Of a stretch of 14,196 nucleotides of DNA, positions 1-6,233 are shown piece after piece; within the stretch, counting starts at the first letter, position 1, and each line of letters starts with the position of its first letter. The stretch spans positions 1 through 14,196 of the forward strand of contig JACPBU010000112.1 in the NCBI GenBank assembly GCA_016180165.1. Reading direction: 5' to 3'. The translations under genes and the position numbers were made by a program. The notes under the pieces are model-generated. The model ran no database searches, had not been told where the DNA came from, and saw nothing but the letters and a program-made list of their open reading frames with translations. Origin of the DNA: Candidatus Woesearchaeota archaeon (GTDB lineage Archaea > Nanobdellota > Nanobdellia > Woesearchaeales > JACPBV01).

Positions 1-295
1 TTTTTATCTTTTTAATCTCATTTATTTCGGCAACCGCGCCAGAATCATAGAAAACAGGCTTGCAGCCAGCAGCAATTATGGCATCTAAAACTACATGGCA
101 TGTAAAAGCCTGTATGCCTACATTCTTTGCATCAGACTGCACCAGAATCTGCCTTAGGGCTTCTCTTCCTGAGCCTGCCCATAGTATGTGCTTATGGGGA
201 ATATATCTTTTCAGATATCTGATGTCTTTGGCATAATCAATTCTTTTAAATAAATCACTCATCCTTGCTGTTATAGAAGTATGGGGAATCAGCAT
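1..295 (-). CDS. DegT/DnrJ/EryC1-family sugar aminotransferase, N-terminal part
   Basis: Partial: 98 codons are visible and the reading frame leaves the window at base 1. This family uses PLP to aminate keto-sugars for surface polysaccharides. The start of the fold is recognisable: GSGREALRQIL, then NVGIQAFTCHVVLDAIIAAG and KPVFYDSG. These match the family pattern of (S)GRsAL, a variable turn, P.yTC..v..ai..aG..pvf.D. The PLP lysine lies outside the window. The start at 295 is preceded by AAAGGT at a good Shine-Dalgarno distance. The frame stays open upstream to an ATG at 349, but that one lacks a Shine-Dalgarno. It follows the mutase/acyltransferase fusion gene on the same strand by about 100 bases, so the two are probably co-transcribed. 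Aminotransferase plus acetyltransferase suggests an N-acylated amino sugar (inference). Confidence 0.75.
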   Translation of the reverse strand, partial: MLIPHTSITARMSDLFKRIDYAKDIRYLKRYIPHKHILWAGSGREALRQILVQSDAKNVGIQAFTCHVVLDAIIAAGCKPVFYDSGAVAEINEIKKIK

Positions 296-398
296 TTTAT
301 TACCTTTTATGTTTAATACCCTGCAGCTTGCAGCGATTTGGTAGTTCATTCTCTTATATTTTTGTAATCTTATTGTATTATGTTACTATCTAATCTTT

Positions 399-1571
399 TT
401 ATCTTATCGACTTATCCATCTTTTTCAGGAATTTTGCAGGAACTCCGGCTACTACTACATCTGATCGGACATCCTTTGTCACAACTGAACCAGCAGCTAC
501 AAAAGAATTCTCTCCAACTATTATTCCTGGCAATACTATCGAGCCGCAGCCTATATAACTGTTCTTTCTTATAGTTATAGGCCTAACTACTCTCTTCATA
601 TCATGCACAACCAGGATTGCCCTAAATGAGATGACAACATTATCTTCTATACTTATTAAGTGTGGGAACTGGTCATCTAAAAAAGTTTCTATCCCTATAA
701 AAACATTTTTCCCTATCTTTACACCTGCGAGCCTGTATAAGAAAATTCTTAAAGAGTTGCTAATACAGTACCTTGCTATCAGGCAGGTTATCAGGTCTGT
801 TGGAATCCTGCTGCCCCTCTCGTCGATAAAGAGCACCCTGTCTGCGTCCCCATCAAAGGCTATTCCTAAATCTGCTTTTTCCCTGAGTACCCTGTCCTGG
901 AGCGCCCTGGTGTTCTCTTCCTTCAAAGGGTTTGCTTCATGGTTAGGGAATGAGCCATCGATGCTGCAAAACAATTTCACAAGCCTGCAGGGAAGCTGTT
1001 CCAGAATCCAGCTTGTTTCGAGCGAGCCCATGCCGTTTGCAGCGTCGACAACGATCTTTTTCTTCTCTAAAACACTTTTGAGGGCCTTTTGTGCGATAAA
1101 TGAAAGGACATGGGCTTTGTAACTCTCTTTAATGTCTTTTGCCGTGATGATGCCTTTCTTTTTTGCAAGACCGGAAAACTTGTTTTTGCTGTATATCTTT
1201 TCAATCTCCTGGATTCCCGTGTCACCGCTGATGGGAATCGCTCCTTCCCTTGTCAGCTTAAATCCATTATATTGAGGTGGATTGTGGGATGCGGTGACCA
1301 TCACCGAGGCAGGAGCCTTGAGGTGGGCGCAGGCAAAGTAGCACATGGGAGTGCTGCAGAGGCCAATATCCATCACATCAACTCCCATCCCAATTATGCC
1401 CTTAATCAGGGCTGCATTAAGGGATTTACCGCTCAGGCGCATATCCCTCCCGACGAGAATTAATGGAACTTTAAGGAATTGGGCAACCGCTTTTCCTATC
1501 CTTTCGGCAACATCCTCATCGATCTCAGAAGGAAACAATCCCCTGATGTCATAAGCCTTGAAAATGCCCAT
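399..1571 (-). CDS. Chimeric protein: truncated phosphomannomutase/phosphoglucomutase fused to hexapeptide-repeat acyltransferase
   Basis: 390 residues. Residues 1-268 match the alpha-D-phosphohexomutase family: AYDIRG near the N-terminus, GRDMRLSG at 41-48, the phosphoserine loop TASHNP at 93-98 (Ser95) and the metal loop DGDADR at 240-245. At about residues 268-274 the sequence changes to a left-handed beta-helix acyltransferase of the maltose/galactoside O-acetyltransferase or WbbJ type. That part has RIFLYRLAGVKIGKNVFIG, His323-Asp324, repeated hexapeptides, and the ending GSVVTKDV..VVAGVPAKFLKK. The mutase part lacks domain III (sugar-binding loop) and domain IV (phosphate-binding), since full-length enzymes have about 450 residues. 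Mutase activity is therefore doubtful, while the acyltransferase part is nearly complete. A TATA-like box about 28 bases before the ATG at 1571 fits a leaderless transcript. The fusion could be a genuine recombination product or an assembly join. Confidence 0.85.
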   Translation of the reverse strand: MGIFKAYDIRGLFPSEIDEDVAERIGKAVAQFLKVPLILVGRDMRLSGKSLNAALIKGIIGMGVDVMDIGLCSTPMCYFACAHLKAPASVMVTASHNPPQYNGFKLTREGAIPISGDTGIQEIEKIYSKNKFSGLAKKKGIITAKDIKESYKAHVLSFIAQKALKSVLEKKKIVVDAANGMGSLETSWILEQLPCRLVKLFCSIDGSFPNHEANPLKEENTRALQDRVLREKADLGIAFDGDADRVLFIDERGSRIPTDLITCLIARYCISNSLRIFLYRLAGVKIGKNVFIGIETFLDDQFPHLISIEDNVVISFRAILVVHDMKRVVRPITIRKNSYIGCGSIVLPGIIVGENSFVAAGSVVTKDVRSDVVVAGVPAKFLKKMDKSIR

Positions 1572-1591
1572 GGCGTTGGCATAGAATGTTG

Positions 1592-1604
1592 ATTAATAAA
1601 TATT
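1592..1604 (-). promoter_or_regulatory. TATA-like box of the mutase/acyltransferase gene
   Basis: On the minus strand this reads AATATTTATTAAT, centred about 28 bases before the ATG at 1571. That is the spacing expected for an archaeal TATA box with transcription starting at or next to the start codon. No upstream B-recognition element was resolved by eye. Confidence 0.4.
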
Positions 1605-1697
1605 GTGATTTAGGGGCGGAGAACAAGGGAGTTTAAGGATTCTGGCAAAGAGATTATGTGGAATTGAAAACGGCAACTCATTGGCATACTCTTAAAC

Positions 1698-1705
1698 AAA
1701 AAAAA
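1698..1705 (-). terminator. Poly-T run after the lipoprotein gene
   Basis: Eight consecutive T on the minus strand lie 45 bases beyond the lipoprotein stop, in an AT-rich stretch. Archaeal RNA polymerase commonly stops at U-rich tracts without a hairpin, and none is evident here. The rest of the 1572-1749 gap holds only the promoter of the next gene. Confidence 0.35.
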
Positions 1706-1749
1706 TTCCATTAAATTTTATCTCTTCTCACTTCACCTTCTCCCCTACA

Positions 1750-1971
1750 TCAAATCCCTTCAACCATCTCAATGTCCTGTTCAATGCTATCTAAATCTTC
1801 TGTGGCAAGATCCCTGTCGATGTTTTCTGCCTCGGTGATGGCTTGGCTTATCTCAGGCGAGATATCAGCAGGCTGGGCTGCGGATGATGGTGAAGCCTGG
1901 CCTTTTCCACGAGAGCAGCTTGCCAGCAGCAGGACTAAACACACCAATACTATCAGTTTCTGTATTCTCAT
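1750..1971 (-). CDS. Small predicted lipoprotein
   Basis: 73 residues. The N-terminus MRIQKLIVLVCLVLLLASC is a signal peptide ending in a lipobox (LLASC, cysteine 19), implying membrane anchoring outside the cell. The mature part is short, acidic and helical (ITEAENIDRDLATEDLDSIEQDIEMVEGI), with no known domain. The start is well supported by GAGGTGA six bases before the ATG. It lies downstream of the secreted coiled-coil gene on the same strand, 155 bases away. The two may form an envelope-associated pair, though the gap contains a repeat and its own AT-rich box at about 1990-2000. Function unknown. Confidence 0.65.
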   Translation of the reverse strand: MRIQKLIVLVCLVLLLASCSRGKGQASPSSAAQPADISPEISQAITEAENIDRDLATEDLDSIEQDIEMVEGI

Positions 1972-2022
1972 CGAGCGTCACCTCATTTTTTTAAATTTCT
2001 CCTATAATCCTTTTATGATTAG

Positions 2023-2122
2023 CTGTTCAACTATCACTGCCATTTCCCACATCACAAAAATGGAAACACGAATAACAGAACAGAGACTTCTGTTCAACTA
2101 TCACTGCCATTTCCCCCATCAC
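2023..2122. repeat. 33-bp direct repeat pair between two envelope genes
   Basis: Bases 2023-2055 and 2090-2122 are the same over 33 positions with one mismatch (A versus C at the 27th base); the first 26 bases are identical. They lie just past the stop of the secreted coiled-coil protein. Read on the minus strand in the protein's frame, the nearer copy encodes Gly-Asn-Gly-Ser-Asp-Ser followed by TGA, resembling the Gly/Ser/Asp tail of that protein. The repeats therefore probably derive from the tail-coding sequence. Confidence 0.8.
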
Positions 2123-2126
2123 TGCC

Positions 2127-3485
2127 TCAGTCATTGTTTTTATCATCTTTACTGCTCTCATCTCCACTATCACTATCTCCACTATCACTATCTCCACTAT
2201 TACCCTCATCATCATCATCATCATCATCATAATCATCATCAACTTTATCTTCAAAGTTATCCTTATCCTCATTGAGGGTGGTTTCATCACCAATATCAAC
2301 AACTATCTCGACATCCTTCTGTTCCCCGTCTAGCATAACTGCTGATGCTGTGCCAATGGTTTTGAGGCTCTTGGCAACCGTGTTAAGGCCGATGCGGGCA
2401 GCTTCAATAATCTTCAAGGCTTCTTTTGAGCTTGCTCTCGACTTTTCATAGAGCGCATTGATATCCTCTGAGGTTTTGGAGCTTATAGTCTCTGACTCCT
2501 CTTTCAGTGTCCTGGCTTTTTCTGATAGGGCTCTTGCCTGAATGGAAGCAATCCTTGCTTCCTCAATATTTTTACTGGCCGTTGAAAGCTCCTCTTCAAC
2601 ACTTTCTGTAAAAATGCCTTTCCCTTTTGCAGCCTGGGCAATAAGCTCAATACGCTGCTCGAGATGTGCTGACTGCTGAAATGCCTGAGAAGCTTTGAGG
2701 GACATCAGATGAGACCTGAGCCTTATGGCCTGATGCCTTGCTTCAACAAGCTGGCTTTTCAAGGAGCGCAGAAATTTTTTCAACTCATTTTTTGTCTTGG
2801 CCCCATTAATGTTGGCCTGCGATTCACGGATGTTTTCGATGAGCTGGCCTATCTGTTCAGTATCCCCCTTTGCTTCTTCCTCTGAAAGCTGCTCCTCAGC
2901 GCCTATCTGCTGCTGGGCCCTTTGGAGAAATGCAATAGCCTTTTCGGCAAGCAGGACAGAAAGCTCAACAGAGTGGTCAAGCGCTTTGCCCCGAAGCTCC
3001 AGGCATCCAATCTCTTTTTTATCAATGCAGCCGGTTTCCTGCTTAGCAACGTCCTGCAAAGCTGCCTTGGCTTTTTCAGCCTTTGCCCGAAGCGCAAGTG
3101 ATTCTGCCTTTCCTTTCTGCATCTGTTCACTGATGAGCGCTTTCTTGCTTTTTGAAATGAGCCTTTTCCTGAATAAGTCGCTGGAGCTCCCTTTCCGAAT
3201 CTGCATGGCTTCGAGTGATTCCTTTATCTCATCTTTGCCCATGGCCATAAGCTTTCGCTGCCTTTCTCTGGGCAACAGCTCAAATTTCCTGAGGTCTTCG
3301 CCAGAAAGCGCTGAAGTGCGGATCAGGATATCTTCTCTTGGAGAGCGCTGCATTGCCCCGTCTGATTTTCCTGCAACTTTGTTGCCATCTTTTTCTTCTC
3401 TTGGTGATGCAACAGCAAGGAATGAAAAACCAATAAGGAGAACAATCGCGATGAGGAGGATGTTTATCCTTTTTAATGGGGGCAT
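2127..3485 (-). CDS. Secreted alpha-helical coiled-coil protein with acidic Ser-Gly-Asp tail
   Basis: About 452 residues from the ATG at 3485; a TTG at 3497 would add four. A signal-like segment (LKRINILLIAIVLLIGFSFLAVAS) is followed by a long charged helical region. It is rich in Ala, Glu, Lys, Arg and Gln and includes LLPRERQRKLMAMGKDEIKESL and several coiled-coil stretches. Two cysteines near the middle (ETGCIDKKEIGC) could form a disulfide. The tail is highly acidic: a run of seven Asp encoded by a GAT microsatellite at about 2207-2240, then GDSDS pentapeptides encoded by 15-bp repeats at about 2160-2205. A TATA-like CTTAAAATAG at 3517-3526 supports transcription starting near 3495. I do not recognise the family; a cell-surface or S-layer-associated role is only a guess from the signal and tail. 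Confidence 0.7.
   Translation of the reverse strand: MPPLKRINILLIAIVLLIGFSFLAVASPREEKDGNKVAGKSDGAMQRSPREDILIRTSALSGEDLRKFELLPRERQRKLMAMGKDEIKESLEAMQIRKGSSSDLFRKRLISKSKKALISEQMQKGKAESLALRAKAEKAKAALQDVAKQETGCIDKKEIGCLELRGKALDHSVELSVLLAEKAIAFLQRAQQQIGAEEQLSEEEAKGDTEQIGQLIENIRESQANINGAKTKNELKKFLRSLKSQLVEARHQAIRLRSHLMSLKASQAFQQSAHLEQRIELIAQAAKGKGIFTESVEEELSTASKNIEEARIASIQARALSEKARTLKEESETISSKTSEDINALYEKSRASSKEALKIIEAARIGLNTVAKSLKTIGTASAVMLDGEQKDVEIVVDIGDETTLNEDKDNFEDKVDDDYDDDDDDDEGNSGDSDSGDSDSGDESSKDDKNND
2155..2245. repeat. 15-bp tandem repeat plus GAT microsatellite in the acidic tail
   Basis: On the plus strand, CTCCACTATCACTAT occurs about 2.5 times in tandem, followed by a run of CAT triplets. 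On the coding (minus) strand these are Gly-Asp-Ser-Asp-Ser units and poly-Asp. The perfect short repeats make this tail prone to length change by slippage. Confidence 0.85.
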
Positions 3486-4057
3486 TGGGGTTCTCAATGC
3501 CTAAAAGACCAACTACTATTTTAAGCTTTCTTAAGAATAGGAGAGATATTGATAAAACAAGAAAATCTCAAATCATAATAAATTGCGAAACCTTCTTTAG
3601 TTCATAAAGTTTTATACTTTTTGAACAATAAACAAAAAAAGAAAAAAAACGTGCGAAAAGTTCTTCACACGTAAAGATAGCCTTGCCGATTACGATGTAA
3701 TCAGCGTTTCCTGATACCACAAAGGTGTTATTTAAATGTTACGCTAAAGTGTAGAAACTGGAGAATGGTTAATCGTGGAAGAGAAGTTGGCAAAGTGCGT
3801 ATACTTAACATCCCCGAAAAATACGGCTTACTTTTTAATACGGCTTACAGTCGGGCGTGAGGCTGACCAGACAGCGTATTGGGATGATGTGAAGGTGGAG
3901 GAAGTGAATTAGAGAGAAGAAACATAAAGAGCGGCAAAAAGCATTGCAGGGGGATTACTCAATTTTTCTTCAGTTTTTTCAAGGTTTGAAGTGTTGCTGG
4001 AATCACTCCTTATTCCCGCTGGATCAATCTTAATAAGGCAGGAAATCACTCCCGCCC
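3486..4057. other. 572-base stretch without an intact gene
   Basis: Apart from the promoter of the coiled-coil protein (3517-3526) and the carbohydrate-binding-like remnant (3748-3912), no gene is visible. There is a TATA-like TTTTATACTT near 3610. There is a short inverted repeat GATTAC/GTAATC with a 3-base spacer at about 3689-3703. A similar phrase (GGAATCACTCC / GGAAATCACTCC) occurs twice between 4000 and 4052. No tRNA-like cloverleaf was found by eye. Confidence 0.5.
3748..3912 (+). pseudogene. Remnant of a carbohydrate-binding/LamG-like C-terminus
   Basis: A plus-strand frame is open from just after a stop at 3745 to TAG at 3910, with no plausible start codon. It encodes 54 residues, ending NTAYFLIRLTVGREADQTAY then WDDVKVEEVN. 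A strand of alternating hydrophobics followed by (Y/W)(W/F)DDVKVEE is the usual last strand of jelly-roll carbohydrate-binding domains in secreted proteins. A Thr-Gly-Glu-Trp turn precedes it. Upstream sequence is broken by stops in every frame, so this is read as the surviving 3' end of a decayed surface-protein gene. A direct repeat AATACGGCTTAC (3820-3831 and 3837-3848) lies inside. The family assignment is by pattern only. Confidence 0.4.
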
Positions 4058-4372
4058 TTATCCGCTGTAAAGCCGCTCGTATGCATCAGCAACATCCGGC
4101 GGGGTTATCACAATTTTCCCCTGTGAATTCGGAGTCCCTCCCCTTCTTTGAAATTCCTGATAAGCCAACACGCAGAGTGTTTCATAAAACCGAACCCTTT
4201 GGATAGGGGTTACATACTGCAATCCCCATTTGAACTTAGAGACTAAGTCCAACGCTTCTCCTTCAATAACCAATTCCTTGTCGACATTCTCAGGCAGGCA
4301 CTCCGGGGAAAAACAAACTGGAAGGGATGCCCTCACTTCAAGGGAAGGAGCTTCTTGTGCTGTTTGGGCCAT
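4058..4372 (-). CDS. Hypothetical protein, 104 residues
   Basis: Start chosen at the ATG at 4372 because a strong Shine-Dalgarno (AGGAGGT) ends nine bases before it. The frame is open to a TTG at 4381, but that codon abuts the Shine-Dalgarno and is unlikely. A TATA-like GATTATATG (plus-strand reading, 4404-4412) gives a short leader carrying the Shine-Dalgarno. The protein is soluble, with no signal peptide or membrane segment. It has two cysteines near residues 20-25 (PVCFSPECLP), a central helical region (KWGLQYVTPIQRVRFYETL) and the C-terminus PPDVADAYERLYSG. I do not recognise the family. It lies 60 bases downstream of the winged-helix gene on the same strand, but its own promoter and Shine-Dalgarno suggest separate expression. 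Confidence 0.6.
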   Translation of the reverse strand: MAQTAQEAPSLEVRASLPVCFSPECLPENVDKELVIEGEALDLVSKFKWGLQYVTPIQRVRFYETLCVLAYQEFQRRGGTPNSQGKIVITPPDVADAYERLYSG

Positions 4373-4432
4373 ATGTCTCAACCTCCTGTTTTGAATTTTC
4401 TGTGATTATATGTGACAATCCTATTCTTCAAC

Positions 4433-4795
4433 TCACTTAAACACCGTCTGCGCTTTTTTTGTATACGAGATTGGACCTTTTTCCTTCAGCTTCCGGAAAA
4501 CATTGACGTAAGGCATAATCCTTTTGTTGATATCCCTGTAGAGCCTCTGCCCCCTTGGCGTGAGCTTCATCTCTTTGTTGCCGTATGATATCAGCTTCTT
4601 CTTCTCAAGGATCTCAAGGTTCTTGTATAATGCCCGCTCCTGCTTTTCGGCAAATTCTCCTTTCAGCACCAGCCCTATAAAATGGTTTTTTGAGATTGAG
4701 ATTTCCAGAGGCTTTTCTTTTATGCTCTCATTCGCTTCCTCAATCCATTTGCCTAAGGTGAAGAGGATGTATTGCTGGACTCTGGTGGTTGGCAT
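4433..4795 (-). CDS. Winged-helix-like DNA-binding protein (predicted regulator)
   Basis: 120 residues, basic. The layout is that of a small archaeal winged-helix regulator: an N-terminal helix (VQQYILFTLGKWIEEAN), a helix-turn-helix-like region (FIGLVLKGEFAEKQERALYK then NLEILEKKKLISY), and a wing-like strand pair with KEMKLTPRGQRLYRDI. The 'x-LTPRGxxLYR' ending of the wing is typical of MarR/PadR-like and related archaeal transcription factors. No ligand or metal site is evident. A TATA-like box on the minus strand at 4820-4830 lies about 30 bases before the ATG, so the transcript is probably leaderless. The target is unknown; it sits between two unknown genes on the same strand. Confidence 0.6.
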   Translation of the reverse strand: MPTTRVQQYILFTLGKWIEEANESIKEKPLEISISKNHFIGLVLKGEFAEKQERALYKNLEILEKKKLISYGNKEMKLTPRGQRLYRDINKRIMPYVNVFRKLKEKGPISYTKKAQTVFK

Positions 4796-4819
4796 GATTA
4801 AGGCTTACTGAAGAAGGAA

Positions 4820-4830
4820 GTTTAAAAAGG
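4820..4830 (-). promoter_or_regulatory. TATA-like box of the winged-helix gene
   Basis: The minus strand reads CCTTTTTAAAC, about 30 bases before the ATG at 4795. It is partly flanked by short GGAAG/CTTCC arms, which could be an operator for autoregulation, but these arms are only five bases long. Confidence 0.4.
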
Positions 4831-4865
4831 TTTCTTCCGCCCGGAGAAAAGAGAGCCATATCACG

Positions 4866-6020
4866 TTAAGCCCTTTTATCAAACTTTCCCGTTAAAACAT
4901 TAAGGTCATAACTGCCTCCCAGCCAAAACTGCCAGAACTTAATCTCCTTACTATGCTCACTCAATTCTTCAAGCTCTTGGTATCTGGGGGACCTCCCCAT
5001 ATTCTTGGGGTCATTATCACTATAACAATGTCTTTCCATAACTTCTCCCCATGATGGCGATGCGTTAAGGAATTGAGCAATCCTATCCTGGCTTTCATTG
5101 GAAAAATCAATTGGCGGCCCTTTCTTCCCTGGCCCTGCTCGTATATCATCTAATTCTTTGTAATGCTTGAGGCCTGTTAACTTATTGTGCAGCTCATCCA
5201 TCACCAAAGCCCTACATTCATCCATATCACCACCTATTGCAGCCATAAAAAGGGCGGGATTTGCCTTAAATAACTCTTTTTCAACAGCATTTTGTTGGCC
5301 AGAGATATACCTTCCCGGTCGTAAAAGGAGGCTTGATGGATCTTGGTGGATTGCTGTTGTTAAAAGAGGAATTGCCTTATTGACCTTAGAAAATAGGTCT
5401 TGAATTCGCTGAACATCCCGAGAAAACTTCTGATAATCAGCAGTTGCATGGACGCCCCTATCCAAGGAAAACCGAAGCAGCCTCAATGAGCCAAGGGTAT
5501 TTTTATAAAGCTCTCTTTGGTCTTCTTGGCTTATTTGTTCCTGACCATCAAATCTATCTATTTGCGCCGCAAGAAGAGAGTCATAATGGGGCATTGCTAT
5601 CATCTTTTTATGGTCAGTATGTTTCAGCATTGATTGTAAATAGTCTGGGACAAAAAAAGTGAAGAAAAAATCACGAGTGTCCATCGCGATCTGCACAGAA
5701 TAATGGGGGTCATCTAGGTTTGGATTATTCTTTCCCTGGTTCGCTTGCCAGAGAACTGAGCTAAATGCTTCAGCCCTATCTCCAGAATACTCGGCTCCTT
5801 CCCGCAGGAGTTTATGATATAATGCTCTTAAACTATCGCTGACTATCCTGCTTAGCCCTTCTCTGCACCAAGGAATGGGCTCAACTTGGCCCGATCTGAC
5901 ACCTGTCAAAAAGACCCCGATTGAGGCGATATCTTCTTCAGGAGTGCTGAACTCATCTATAGTGGAAACTTGAGAAAGGAATTGGCTTTCTGGCTTCACA
6001 GGGGGAATATCCGGCACCAT
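4866..6020 (-). CDS. Hypothetical protein, 384 residues
   Basis: Soluble, mostly helical, no signal peptide or membrane span, and no family recognised. The frame is open to a TTG at 6041, but I place the start at the ATG at 6020. TATA-like boxes at 6043-6051 and 6051-6061 lie 25-40 bases before it and would overlap or abut a start at 6041. The ATG is also preceded by AGGT. Visible landmarks are helical stretches CREGLSRIVSDSLRALYHKL, ELYKNTLGSLRLLRFSLDRG and DMDECRALVMDELHNKLTG, and an aromatic-rich C-terminus (EIKFWQFWLGGSYDL). It ends 70 bases before the winged-helix gene start, on the same strand. No motif indicates an enzyme. Confidence 0.6.
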   Translation of the reverse strand: MVPDIPPVKPESQFLSQVSTIDEFSTPEEDIASIGVFLTGVRSGQVEPIPWCREGLSRIVSDSLRALYHKLLREGAEYSGDRAEAFSSVLWQANQGKNNPNLDDPHYSVQIAMDTRDFFFTFFVPDYLQSMLKHTDHKKMIAMPHYDSLLAAQIDRFDGQEQISQEDQRELYKNTLGSLRLLRFSLDRGVHATADYQKFSRDVQRIQDLFSKVNKAIPLLTTAIHQDPSSLLLRPGRYISGQQNAVEKELFKANPALFMAAIGGDMDECRALVMDELHNKLTGLKHYKELDDIRAGPGKKGPPIDFSNESQDRIAQFLNASPSWGEVMERHCYSDNDPKNMGRSPRYQELEELSEHSKEIKFWQFWLGGSYDLNVLTGKFDKRA

Positions 6021-6042
6021 ATAACCTGTTGTTTCAGGCAAC

Positions 6043-6061
6043 TATAAAAGGATTTATATTC
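6043..6061 (-). promoter_or_regulatory. TATA-like boxes of the 384-residue gene
   Basis: Two AT-rich boxes on the minus strand (CTTTTATAG and GAATATAAATC) lie 25-40 bases upstream of the ATG at 6020. They overlap the end of the open frame that contains the ribH-like remnant. Confidence 0.4.
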
Positions 6062-6090
6062 TCTGAAATAACTAATAGAATATCGTTAAT

Positions 6091-6150
6091 CATCTTCTTT
6101 AATAGTATTATGCAGGCATCAGCAGAATTCTTCGCAAAGCTCTCAATATC
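6091..6150 (-). pseudogene. ribH 3'-end remnant (lumazine synthase C-terminus)
   Basis: The minus strand encodes DIESFAKNSADACIILLKK, closely matching the C-terminus of the intact RibH in this window (RIESFAKNAVEACINLLN). Bases 6127-6147 are identical over 21 positions to 7152-7172 of ribH. On the ribH 5' side the similarity stops abruptly; on the 3' side it continues in diverged form, about 19 of the next 30 bases by eye. No start codon or other RibH region is present, so this is a fragment. It lies upstream of the hepT promoter, so the toxin-antitoxin module is bracketed by two ribH ends. Confidence 0.6.
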
Positions 6151-6198
6151 CCAAAAGCGAATCCCTATCCTCCCAACGGATTGAAAAAGAATCACAAT

Positions 6199-6232
6199 AT
6201 TTTTATAGGCGGCAGGGTAACTATTGCCCTGC
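6199..6232 (+). promoter_or_regulatory. hepT promoter with operator-like palindrome
   Basis: A TATA-like TATTTTTATA at 6199-6208 lies about 30 bases before the hepT ATG (6234). Between them, 6212-6232 is a 21-bp palindrome (GCAGGGTA, five-base centre ACTAT, TGCCCTGC), with eight of ten base pairs matching and one further G-T pair. Its place over the expected transcription start is ideal for an autorepressor site, as is common for toxin-antitoxin operons. It could alternatively act as an RNA hairpin. Confidence 0.55.
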
Positions 6233-6233
6233 G

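Noticed and set aside
631..1463. Plus-strand open frames of 163 and 117 residues
   Set aside because: They lie antisense within the mutase part of the fusion gene, which has clear homology; no promoter or recognisable protein on this strand.
1772..2275. Plus-strand frame of 167 residues rich in His and Tyr
   Set aside because: Its composition is the antisense reading of the GAT and GDSDS repeats of the secreted protein and it crosses the lipoprotein gene.
2797..3504. Plus-strand frame of 235 residues
   Set aside because: It is antisense to the coiled-coil protein; Ser/Ala/Phe-rich composition is the mirror of Glu/Lys/Ala codons.
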